Positions 17,881 to 25,230 of a stretch of DNA of 64,000 nucleotides are shown here, piece after piece. A program made the translations under genes and the position numbers. How positions within the stretch are numbered: position 1 is the stretch's first letter; each line of letters begins with the position of its first letter. The notes under the pieces were generated by a model. The model was not told where the DNA came from. It did no database searches and saw only the letters and a list, made by a program, of their open reading frames with translations. This DNA comes from DATFVA01 sp963747755 (GTDB taxonomy: Bacteria > Bacteroidota > Ignavibacteria > Ignavibacteriales > Ignavibacteriaceae). The DNA lies in NCBI GenBank assembly GCA_963747755.1, contig CAVVGK010000003.1, positions 186,001-250,000 of the forward strand, given 5' to 3'.

Positions 17881-17935
17881 ACGTTTTCAGATCGTATTCA
17901 GAACGTTTTCAGAACGTTTTCAGATCGTATTCAAA
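17881..17935. repeat. Five tandem 11-bp repeats
   Basis: Five contiguous 11-bp units in the order A-B-A-A-B, where A is ACGTTTTCAGA and B is TCGTATTCAGA (the last unit ends AAA). The unit length is about one helical turn, so identical positions face the same side of the DNA. It lies in the non-coding stretch upstream of the BNR protein gene on the minus strand and after the small-RNA terminator. Confidence 0.85.
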
Positions 17936-18020
17936 TACTTGTTATCCCGGGTAAAAACAGGGAGGGTTGGCAAATTATTGAGTTGAGAAACTAAGAAGGA
18001 CTAAAGGGAGAAAATGGTTT

Positions 18021-18055
18021 AAAATAAAAAACCCGATGACGGGGGTGTCATCGGG
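18021..18055 (-). terminator. Rho-independent terminator of the candidate small RNA
   Basis: Read on the minus strand, a perfect 9-bp stem CCCGATGAC/GTCATCGGG (18047-18055 with 18032-18040), a 6-nt loop, then TTTTTTATTTT. It is separate from the groEL terminator 120 bp upstream, so it should end a different transcript. Confidence 0.9.
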
Positions 18056-18105
18056 CAGGGTCCTTTTCCATCACGAGGCAGGGGTAAACCTCTGTGAACG
18101 AACCC
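18022..18105 (-). ncRNA. Candidate structured small RNA, about 84 nt
   Basis: Between the groEL terminator and the next gene lies a short minus-strand unit with its own promoter and terminator and no usable ORF. From about 18105 the transcript would begin GGGUUC, which pairs with GGACCC about 40 nt later. Inside, UCAC pairs with GUGA and GAGG with CCUC around a 10-nt loop (UUUACCCCUG). A strong terminator hairpin follows. The nested stems, correctly spaced promoter and U-tract make a dedicated RNA gene likely. It lacks the conserved GGAA-tetraloop region of SRP RNA and is too short for tmRNA, RNase P or 6S RNA, so its identity and targets are unknown. Confidence 0.65.
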
Positions 18106-18108
18106 ATT

Positions 18109-18139
18109 CAAACATATTGCTTTTTATATTAAAATCAAA
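18109..18139 (-). promoter_or_regulatory. Bacteroidota-type promoter of the candidate small RNA
   Basis: On the minus strand TTTG (18136-18139), a 19-nt spacer, then TATGTTTG (18109-18116). This matches the -33 TTTG and -7 TAnnTTTG consensus of the Bacteroidota primary sigma factor exactly, and places the start of transcription close to 18105-18102, where the predicted RNA fold begins. Confidence 0.75.
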
Positions 18140-18170
18140 CGATGTTTGAGGTTACTTTCAAAATATTTTT

Positions 18171-18202
18171 TAAAAAAAAGAGGCTGTCATTGCGACAGCC
18201 TC
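18171..18202 (-). terminator. Rho-independent terminator of groESL
   Basis: Minus-strand stem GAGGCTGTC/GACAGCCTC (18180-18202), 5-nt loop, then a run of eight T, starting 16 bp after the groEL stop. Confidence 0.92.
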
Positions 18203-18217
18203 AAGTTCATCCGTTTT

Positions 18218-19858
18218 TTAATACATTCCGCCCATATCGCCCATACCGCCGCCTGGCATTGGTGGCATTGAAGCTTCTTTTTCTTTCTTTTCGTACACAA
18301 CAGCTTCTGTGGTAATAAGCAGTGAAGCCACAGATGCCGCATTCTCAAGGGCAGTTCTGGTAACTTTTGTCGGATCAATAACACCAGATTTTATCAGGTT
18401 TTCATAGGTTTCAGTTGCAGCGTTAAAGCCGTAATCGTCTTTTCCGTCTTTTACTTTCTGAAGAACAACAGAACCTTCAATTCCCGCGTTATCAACAATT
18501 TGTCTTAAAGGCTCTTCGAGAGCTTTCTGGATAATCTTGATGCCTGTAGACTGATCGAGATTTTCACCTTTAACCTTATCAAGCTGACTGATTGCTCTAA
18601 CAAAAGCAACACCACCGCCTGAAACGATACCTTCTTCAACAGCTGCACGGGTAGCATGAAGTGCATCCTCAACGCGTGCCTTCTTCTCTTTCATTTCAAC
18701 TTCGGTTGAAGCACCTATCTTAAGTACAGCAACACCACCGGAAAGCTTGGCAAGTCTTTCCTGAAGTTTTTCTCTGTCATAATCAGAAGTTGTTTTCTCA
18801 ATCTGAGCTTTGATTTCATTTATTCTCTTCTTGATATCATCTGTTTTACCTGAACCTTCAACTATGGTAGTATTATCTTTGTCGATATTTACTTTCTTAG
18901 CCTGTCCAAGATATGAAACAGTTGCGTTCTCTAATTTGAATCCTCTCTCTTCAGAGATTACAGTGCCGCCGGTAAGGACAGCGATGTCTTCCAGCATTGC
19001 TTTTCTTCTGTCGCCGAAGCCGGGAGCTTTTACAGCAGCAACCTTCAGTGTTCCCCGGATCTTATTAACAACAAGTGTTGCGAGCGCTTCGCCTTCAAGA
19101 TCTTCCGCAATTATTAAGAGAGACCTTCCCTGCTGCGCAATTTTCTCAAGAATGGGGAGCAGATCTTTCATAGCTGCAATTTTCTTATCGTGGATTAAGA
19201 TGTAGGGATCTTCCAGGGCAGCTTCCATTGATTCAGTATCTGTTACAAAATAAGGTGAAAGATATCCGCGGTCAAACTGCATACCTTCAACAACGTCAAG
19301 TGATGTTTCGGTTCCTTTTGCTTCCTCAACAGTTATAACGCCGTCTTTTCCTACTTTTTCCATTGCATCAGCTATCAGGTTTCCTATTGATTTATCATTA
19401 TTTGCCGAGATAGAACCAACCTGCGCAATTTCATTTCTTCCCTCAACATCTTTGCTTATAGATTTCAGGTATGCGATAACTTTTTCTACTGCAAGGTCAA
19501 TCCCTCTTTTCAGATCCATAGGGTTTGCACCGGCTGTAACATTCTTCAGACCTTCCCTGTATATAGCCTGGGCTAGTACAGTTGCGGTTGTTGTTCCGTC
19601 GCCTGCAACATCACTGGTTTTTGATGCAACTTCGCGAACCATCTGCGCACCCATATTTTCGACCGGATCTTCCAGTTCTATTTCTTTTGCAACTGATACA
19701 CCATCTTTGGTAACTGTGGGTGCACCAAATTTTTTCTCAAGTACTACATTACGTCCTTTCGGACCCAGGGTAACTTTAACAGCATTAGCAAGTTTGTCTA
19801 CACCTTTTTTAAGTTTAGAACGTGCTTCACTGTTAAATTCAATTAGTTTAGAAGCCAT
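18218..19858 (-). CDS. groEL: Chaperonin GroEL (60 kDa subunit)
   Basis: The large ring subunit of the cytosolic GroEL/GroES folding machine. The 546-aa protein is full length and highly conserved: VTLGPKGRNVVLEK near residue 30, the ATP-site motif DGTTTATVLAQ around 86, GFGDRRKAMLEDIA near 280 in the apical domain, GGVAVLKIGA near 375 and VEEGIVSGGGVA near 408. It ends in the flexible Gly-Met tail (GGGMGDMGGMY) typical of the principal GroEL. It follows groES by 33 bp in one CIRCE-controlled operon and is followed by a strong terminator. Confidence 0.99.
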   Translation of the reverse strand: MASKLIEFNSEARSKLKKGVDKLANAVKVTLGPKGRNVVLEKKFGAPTVTKDGVSVAKEIELEDPVENMGAQMVREVASKTSDVAGDGTTTATVLAQAIYREGLKNVTAGANPMDLKRGIDLAVEKVIAYLKSISKDVEGRNEIAQVGSISANNDKSIGNLIADAMEKVGKDGVITVEEAKGTETSLDVVEGMQFDRGYLSPYFVTDTESMEAALEDPYILIHDKKIAAMKDLLPILEKIAQQGRSLLIIAEDLEGEALATLVVNKIRGTLKVAAVKAPGFGDRRKAMLEDIAVLTGGTVISEERGFKLENATVSYLGQAKKVNIDKDNTTIVEGSGKTDDIKKRINEIKAQIEKTTSDYDREKLQERLAKLSGGVAVLKIGASTEVEMKEKKARVEDALHATRAAVEEGIVSGGGVAFVRAISQLDKVKGENLDQSTGIKIIQKALEEPLRQIVDNAGIEGSVVLQKVKDGKDDYGFNAATETYENLIKSGVIDPTKVTRTALENAASVASLLITTEAVVYEKKEKEASMPPMPGGGMGDMGGMY

Positions 19859-19891
19859 ATTATTTCCTCCGTTTATATTTTTTTCAAAAAC

Positions 19892-20191
19892 TTATTTTTC
19901 TATAATCGCGAAGATGTCACTCTCACGCATAATTAAATATTCTTCGCCTTCAACGGTTACTTCTGTCCCGCTGTATTTGCCGTAAAGAACTTTGTCGCCT
20001 ACTTTTACTTCCATTTTAATAGCTTTCCCGTCGTCTGAAACTTTCCCGGGACCCGCGGCCACGACAGTTCCTTCTATCGGTTTTTCTTTTGCTGTATCCG
20101 GCAGAATGATACCGCCCTTTGTCTTTTCTTGAGCCTCCATTGGTTTCACAATAACGCGATCACCAAGAGGTTTTAGATTCATTTTAGCCAT
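19892..20191 (-). CDS. groES: Co-chaperonin GroES (10 kDa subunit)
   Basis: The heptameric lid of GroEL. The 99-aa sequence has the usual order of features: LKPLGDRVIVKP at the N-terminus, the mobile loop with KTKGGIILPDTAKEKP (about residues 23-38), VVAAGPGK, and KVGDKVLYGKYSGTEV before the C-terminal GEEYLIMRESDIFAI. It is the first gene of the operon, directly downstream of the CIRCE operator and a sigma70 promoter. Confidence 0.99.
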   Translation of the reverse strand: MAKMNLKPLGDRVIVKPMEAQEKTKGGIILPDTAKEKPIEGTVVAAGPGKVSDDGKAIKMEVKVGDKVLYGKYSGTEVTVEGEEYLIMRESDIFAIIEK

Positions 20192-20220
20192 AATTGTCTC
20201 CTGTTATTTTTTTATTATTA

Positions 20221-20247
20221 TTAGCACTCGTTAAAAGCGAGTGCTAA
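20221..20247. promoter_or_regulatory. CIRCE operator (HrcA-binding site)
   Basis: TTAGCACTC, 9 nt, GAGTGCTAA: an exact match to the CIRCE consensus, 30 bp upstream of groES and overlapping the -10 region. It implies heat-shock control by the repressor HrcA; hrcA itself is not in this window. Confidence 0.98.
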
Positions 20248-20274
20248 TATAACACTGCCGGCAAAGTTTGTCAA
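20246..20274 (-). promoter_or_regulatory. Sigma70-like promoter of groESL
   Basis: On the minus strand TTGACA (20269-20274), a 17-nt spacer and TATATT (20246-20251). The -10 box touches CIRCE, so HrcA would block RNA polymerase. It is of the classical type, unlike the TTTG/TAnnTTTG promoter at 18109-18139. Confidence 0.85.
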
Positions 20275-20402
20275 GATCATAAATGAGTGAAATTCGTTGA
20301 AATTAACTAAAAGAGGGAATTTTTAACTTTTTCATTATTTACTGCCAGAGTATGATTTATTACGCACTTTTTCTATTTTTCAAATTATCATCGTAGAAAA
20401 GT

Positions 20403-21194
20403 ATGAGAAAAGCCCGGCTGACATCCGAGATCCTGAATCTTATCCGGATAATGAAATCATTGGACAGGAAAGTGGTCATTATCTTCCTTGCAGTGGCTTT
20501 GCTCCAGACTATTTCCTGGTACTATACTTCCCGGTCTTTTTTCAGACATTTTATTTTCCCCGCTTATCAGTTTAATTCCAACATATACCTTTATGAATAC
20601 TTGTACTGGTTTTTTGGTGATTTTATTACGTTCTTTCTGATGCCTGTTATTATTATTAAACTGCTCCTGAAGGAGAAGGTCAGGAACTTCGGACTGCAGA
20701 CAGGTGAGTTCAGAATAGGAGTTAAAATCTCTCTGATTTTTCTCCTGGTTATGATTCCTCTTGTATGGATAGCTTCTTCGTATCCCGACTTTGTCAGAAC
20801 TTATCCACTTCTTGCTGAGGTACGTGATAACTGGAATACTTTTTTTATTTTTGAAGCAGCTGCCCTTATTTACCTGATAGCATGGGAATTTATCTGGCGC
20901 GGATTCATGCTTTTCGGATTAAAAGAAAAATTCGGGTACTATGCGGTGTTCATTCAAATGATTCCTTTTTTAATGCTTCATAACGGTAAACCTCCGGCCG
21001 AAACCTTTGGCGCCATTGCTGCAGGCATTGCTTTAGGCGTTCTTGCATGGAGAACGGGTTCGGTTTATTATTGCGTTATTACACACGCAGGTGTTATGTT
21101 TGGAATCGATCTTATAACTACTCTCCGCTTTAGAGCAGGGGATTATGGTATAGGAATAAATTCGCTGGTGAATATATTTAAGCAAATTTTTTAG
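20403..21194 (+). CDS. CPBP-family intramembrane metalloprotease
   Basis: A 263-aa polytopic membrane protein of the CAAX-protease/bacteriocin-processing (CPBP, Rce1-like) family. After several hydrophobic helices the first catalytic motif appears as WEFIWRGFM (about residue 161, the ExxxR core), followed by the His-containing PFLMLHNGKPP (about 193) and the last motif THAGVMFGID (about 228). These form the Glu and His metal-binding set of the family. Substrate is unknown; members release or degrade membrane-bound peptides. It lies 13 bp upstream of pdxJ and is probably co-transcribed with it. Confidence 0.88.
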   Translation: MRKARLTSEILNLIRIMKSLDRKVVIIFLAVALLQTISWYYTSRSFFRHFIFPAYQFNSNIYLYEYLYWFFGDFITFFLMPVIIIKLLLKEKVRNFGLQTGEFRIGVKISLIFLLVMIPLVWIASSYPDFVRTYPLLAEVRDNWNTFFIFEAAALIYLIAWEFIWRGFMLFGLKEKFGYYAVFIQMIPFLMLHNGKPPAETFGAIAAGIALGVLAWRTGSVYYCVITHAGVMFGIDLITTLRFRAGDYGIGINSLVNIFKQIF

Positions 21195-21207
21195 AAGGTA
21201 AAACAAT

Positions 21208-21924
21208 ATGAGATTTTCATTAAATGTCGATCATATAGCAACTCTCAGAAATGCCAGGGGAGAAGATCAGCCTGATCCTGTTACATTTGCTCTGTTGGCT
21301 GAACAGGCCGGGGTTGATGGAATTGTTGTCCACCTGAGAGAAGACAGGAGACATATAAATGAAAGAGATGTAAGGCTGCTGCGCGAGCTTATTACAACCA
21401 AGCTGGATCTTGAAATGGCTCCTACTGATGAAATAGTAAAAATCGCCTGCGATGTAGTTCCAGAGCTCGCTACAATCGTTCCGGAAAAAAGACAGGAACT
21501 TACTACTGAAGGAGGAATAAATGTTATTGATGATATTACCAGGTTAAAAAATGCAATCAAGGAATTGCATAAGCATGAAGTTGAAGTCTCTCTTTTTGTT
21601 GAACCTGATATCAACCAGATTGATGCTGCCGCCGAAATCGATTCAGACTATATAGAAATTCATACCGGGGTCTTCGCCAATTCCTTCACCGAAGAGGATC
21701 AGTTTGATGAGCTTGAAAAAATAAGACTTGCAGTTAAACATGCAAAGAAATTGGGACTCGGCGTTAACGCAGGGCATGGGTTGAATTATCAGAATATAAA
21801 AATTTTCAGGGAAATCGGTGAGATAGACGAAGTCAGTATAGGTCATGCAGTTATTGCCCGCGCCGTCTTTGTGGGGATAAAGGAAGCGGTCAGGGAAATG
21901 AGAGATCTAATCTCCGGAAAATAA
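21208..21924 (+). CDS. pdxJ: Pyridoxine 5'-phosphate synthase
   Basis: Condenses 1-deoxyxylulose 5-phosphate with 3-amino-1-hydroxyacetone phosphate to pyridoxine 5'-phosphate in the DXP-dependent vitamin B6 route. The 238-aa TIM barrel shows the usual segments: SLNVDHIATLRNARG at the N-terminus, DGIVVHLREDRRHI, LDLEMAPT, VPEKRQELTTEGG, SLFVEPD, EIHTGVFA, VNAGHGLNYQN and EVSIGHAVIARAVFVG. Several PLP enzymes lie in the window (kynureninase, tryptophanase) but there is no direct link. A GGTAAAACAAT leader precedes the start. Confidence 0.98.
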   Translation: MRFSLNVDHIATLRNARGEDQPDPVTFALLAEQAGVDGIVVHLREDRRHINERDVRLLRELITTKLDLEMAPTDEIVKIACDVVPELATIVPEKRQELTTEGGINVIDDITRLKNAIKELHKHEVEVSLFVEPDINQIDAAAEIDSDYIEIHTGVFANSFTEEDQFDELEKIRLAVKHAKKLGLGVNAGHGLNYQNIKIFREIGEIDEVSIGHAVIARAVFVGIKEAVREMRDLISGK

Positions 21925-21958
21925 AAAAGGCTGTTTCAAAATCTTCTAAGACAGCCTC
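21921..21958 (-). terminator. Terminator between pdxJ and the convergent YCF48-like gene
   Basis: Stem AGGCTGT (21928-21934) with ACAGCCT (21951-21957). Read on the minus strand it is followed by TTTTTTATTTT, so it mainly ends the 21974-24706 transcript. The stem resembles the groEL terminator. Confidence 0.8.
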
Positions 21959-21973
21959 TTTCAAATGTTTCTT

Positions 21974-24706
21974 TTATTTAACCAGCAAAAATTTCTTTGA
22001 CTGAACAAAGCTGCCGTTTCTCAATATGTAGAAATAAACTCCGCTCGCCAGCCTGCTTCCATTAAAAGATACGCTGTATTTTCCGGCAGGTTTATTCTCA
22101 TTCACAATTGAAGCAACTTCTCTTCCAGTTATGTCATATACCTTCAGGGTAATGTACCCGCTTTCAGCTATATTAAAATTTATAACAGTGGATGGATTAA
22201 AAGGATTCGGGAAATTCTGTGAGAGCGAGTTTTCCATCGGGATCTCCGGCTGATTATCTAACTCCGTTAAAGCTCCTCCTTCAGAAATACCGAATGTACT
22301 GTCGCTGAAAGAGTATAATAAAGGATGGGTAAAGCTGTTAATTCTTATTTGATAATTATCAGCTGTCACTAATCCGGCGGGTATTGTCCAGTTGAAACAT
22401 CCCGGATCATTTGTGCCGTTTACAATCTCGCTTACCAGCTCATTTCCTCTGTATAAACTAATTGAAACCTTTCCGGGGAAATTTTTTATCCATCTGAGCT
22501 CTCTTGTATCGCCGGCATGCCATTCCTCACCGCCCAACGGAGAAGTGATGAGAATATACTGCTTAGTTTTCCCGCCTAATATTGAAAAAGTATTGTCACT
22601 GAAATCAAATATAGAAGCATCATTCGCACTTTCTATTTTAATTCTATAATCATTTCCTGCAGGAACTCTTTTAACTTTCCAGGAATAGCTTCCCTGGTTT
22701 GTCCTGTTTCTTGCGATAACTTTAATACGTTCAGTGCCTTTGTAAAGATAGAGATTTACGTTTCCGGAGATATTACCGACCCAGGAAATATCAGCCCGAT
22801 TTCCGGCAAACAGTTCTTCACCTCCATTTGGAGAAATAAGTCTAATATAGGCGGCCAGGGTTTCATCATATTTTAATAATGTTCCTTCTGCACCGCCAGC
22901 CCAGCCATTTGTACCCAAGTTGAAGCTGATACAATTAATGTCTTTTGTCGTCCCTGTCGATTGGATACTCCAGGTAACACCTCCATCAATTGTAGAAAGT
23001 ATAATTCCGTTATTGCCCGATATCCATCCATTCATCTCAGTAGTAAAATGAACAGATTTCAGGTTTTCAATGGTTCCGCTTTCCTTGGTGTTCCAGGTAT
23101 TGCCGCCGTCTGTGGTAATTCTTATTGTTCCACCATCGCCTGCAGCCCATCCTTTCAGGCTATTTATAAAATAAATTGCACTTCCTCCTGTAAATTCCTG
23201 TTCAAACCAGGTTTCACCACCGTCGGTTGTCTTCACGATATTTGTTCCGATGCCCCAGCCTGTGAGCGCATCTGTAAAGAAAATCGAATTAATGTTTCCC
23301 TGATACTTTGCAGCCCAGGTATCTCCTGCATCAGTGGTTTTATAAATACCTTCGCCGCCGGCAAATCCATTAAGAGCATCCGTAAAGAAAAGTGAATTAA
23401 CACTGAATCCTGTTCCTATAGATTGAACATTCCAGCTGCTGCCGCCATCAGTTGTGTGCCGTATATATTCACTGTAACTGGCAGCCCACCCATTATTCTC
23501 ATCTGTGAAGAATAGGCTTTTAATTGGTTCTCCCGATCCACTTTCAAGAAAAACAGTAAGCCAGGTTTTTCCGCCATTCGTTGTTTTAAGAAAGAGCCCG
23601 CTGCCTACGATCCAGTCATTACGGAATCCTACTGCATACCCCATTGTATTGTTTACGAACTGAAGTTTATAAATATCATCTGCATTATAAGAACTTGTTC
23701 CACTGAACTGCTGCACCCAGGTATTTCCGTATTCAGAATAAAAAATAGAGCCTCCGCCCCCGACAGCCCAGGATTTTCCCGAGGGTGTTACAGCAACTGA
23801 AAACAAATCGTACTCTTCCATTCCAAAATATTTTGTATCCCAGTTAGCACCGCCGTCAGTTGTTGTATATATTTTTCTGTAATATTCATTTGAGCCGCCT
23901 ACAGTCCATCCGTTATTAGCATCTTTAAAGAAAACCGCCCTTAATCCGCCTTGTCCGTCAACAATGGTCATTTTCCTGAGTGGCTGAGATCTCTTATCTA
24001 GATTCTGCAGACTCCAGGTTAAACCTCCGTCAGTGGTTTTAATTATTTTGCTTTCGAGCCCTACAGCCCAACCTGTACTTTCATCAATAAAAGATACGGA
24101 GTATAATACGCCTTCTGTACCACTTGAACGAGGTGTCCAGCTATTCCCTCCGTCTGTAGTTTTTAAAATCAATTCTGTCCTGAAACCATCTCCGCCAACA
24201 GCGTAACCAACTAAACCACTGACAAACTTGATATTAAAAATCTCGAGTGAAGTACCACTGCTCTGTGAAGTCCAGTGTAATCCTCCATTGATAGTAAAAA
24301 GGATTGTTCCGTTTGCTCCGGCAGCCCATCCTGTATTTTGATCGATAAAGTAAACAGAGTTTAGGGTATATGTGGTAGTGCTAACCTGATCTGACCAGGT
24401 TGTTCCTCCATTGGAGGTGACTAATATTTTTCCGCTTTCTCCCACTGTCCAGCCTTTAGAGGCATTTACAAAATAAATGCTCTTTAAAGTGTTTGATGTA
24501 CCGCTTACCTGTTCGTTCCAGGTTTCGCCGGCGTCAGTAGTCTCCGAAATTAATCCACCTGAACCTGAGATCCATCCGGTACTGTCGTTAATAAAAGCAA
24601 CTGATCTAAGAGAATTACCTTCGGGGAAGGGATTGTAATTTATCCACTGGGCTTGTAAGGTTAACTGCAGAATGAATATAAAAATAGTAGCAAAAGTTTT
24701 TTTCAT
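21974..24706 (-). CDS. Secreted YCF48-like beta-propeller protein with T9SS sorting tail
   Basis: About 910 aa, exported: signal peptide in the first 20 residues ending LQAQW. Residues 25 to about 640 consist of many propeller blades of the YCF48/BNR type, with repeated phrases such as DSTGWISG, TGWAAGANG, KTTDGGNSW and TTDGGNTW. Two immunoglobulin-like domains follow (about 640-825), each starting PxGGEE, then the T9SS type A sorting domain (about 830-910) with NFPNPFNPST and a final KKFLLVK. It should cross the outer membrane by type IX secretion. I placed the start at the ATG at 24706; a further ATG at 24718 has no ribosome-binding site. The biological role is unknown. Confidence 0.85.
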   Translation of the reverse strand: MKKTFATIFIFILQLTLQAQWINYNPFPEGNSLRSVAFINDSTGWISGSGGLISETTDAGETWNEQVSGTSNTLKSIYFVNASKGWTVGESGKILVTSNGGTTWSDQVSTTTYTLNSVYFIDQNTGWAAGANGTILFTINGGLHWTSQSSGTSLEIFNIKFVSGLVGYAVGGDGFRTELILKTTDGGNSWTPRSSGTEGVLYSVSFIDESTGWAVGLESKIIKTTDGGLTWSLQNLDKRSQPLRKMTIVDGQGGLRAVFFKDANNGWTVGGSNEYYRKIYTTTDGGANWDTKYFGMEEYDLFSVAVTPSGKSWAVGGGGSIFYSEYGNTWVQQFSGTSSYNADDIYKLQFVNNTMGYAVGFRNDWIVGSGLFLKTTNGGKTWLTVFLESGSGEPIKSLFFTDENNGWAASYSEYIRHTTDGGSSWNVQSIGTGFSVNSLFFTDALNGFAGGEGIYKTTDAGDTWAAKYQGNINSIFFTDALTGWGIGTNIVKTTDGGETWFEQEFTGGSAIYFINSLKGWAAGDGGTIRITTDGGNTWNTKESGTIENLKSVHFTTEMNGWISGNNGIILSTIDGGVTWSIQSTGTTKDINCISFNLGTNGWAGGAEGTLLKYDETLAAYIRLISPNGGEELFAGNRADISWVGNISGNVNLYLYKGTERIKVIARNRTNQGSYSWKVKRVPAGNDYRIKIESANDASIFDFSDNTFSILGGKTKQYILITSPLGGEEWHAGDTRELRWIKNFPGKVSISLYRGNELVSEIVNGTNDPGCFNWTIPAGLVTADNYQIRINSFTHPLLYSFSDSTFGISEGGALTELDNQPEIPMENSLSQNFPNPFNPSTVINFNIAESGYITLKVYDITGREVASIVNENKPAGKYSVSFNGSRLASGVYFYILRNGSFVQSKKFLLVK

Positions 24707-25230
24707 AGTTCCGCTCATAAATCTGTTATTAATTTTGCCCGATCTGTTTTCTATGAAGGATTTTCTTCAGCTGTATTAATTTGATAATACAGGATCTAAA
24801 GAAACATAAACCAGTATTTGATGATCAGGGCAGTATAGCTTTATTCTTTATTTAACTTAGTTTTTTGCACATCGGGGAGCTTATCTTATTCCAGTCCCTA
24901 TCAAATTGCCCAATAACCGGGCCATAAAATACTTTGGAAAATCCAGAGAGTTCGCTTATATAAAATCTTTAAATTTAAAAACGTCTATCCGTTAAGTGAA
25001 TCAGAAAATGTTTTTATGGGGGATTTATTTTTTCCAAAGAAAAATTAAAAGATTTTAACATTAAAAGAAAATTAAAGCTGGTATTTTTATGTGATCTTAG
25101 CACCTTCAGATTTTATGATTGATAATAATGCCCGGTTACCCTTAGGGTAATAATGTACTGTCGGCTACACTACTGAGAGTCATGGTTACATCTCCACAAA
25201 CCAAAACGCATCAACCGGGCACAATCCAGA
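24707..25230. other. Intergenic region between two T9SS cargo genes
   Basis: About 520 bp, AT-rich, without a supported gene. It holds the upstream region of the YCF48-like gene and, at 25129-25221, a structured element listed separately. Confidence 0.5.
25129..25221 (-). repeat. Long-range stem element just after the VCBS protein gene
   Basis: TGCCCGGTT (25129-25137) and AACCGGGCA (25213-25221) form a perfect 9-bp stem enclosing 75 nt that themselves contain TTACCC/GGGTAA (25136-25150) and a GGTT/AACC pair. It starts 10 nt after the stop codon on the minus strand. It lacks a U-tract, so it is not a simple terminator. It could be a 3'-UTR fold or a small mobile repeat. Confidence 0.5.

Noticed and set aside
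17881..17935. 11-bp tandem array considered as a CRISPR
   Set aside because: Units are contiguous with no spacers and no cas gene is near; it is a simple direct repeat.
18022..18105. Small RNA considered as SRP (4.5S) RNA
   Set aside because: On neither strand does it carry the conserved GGAA-tetraloop domain with the AGCAGC side of the SRP core.
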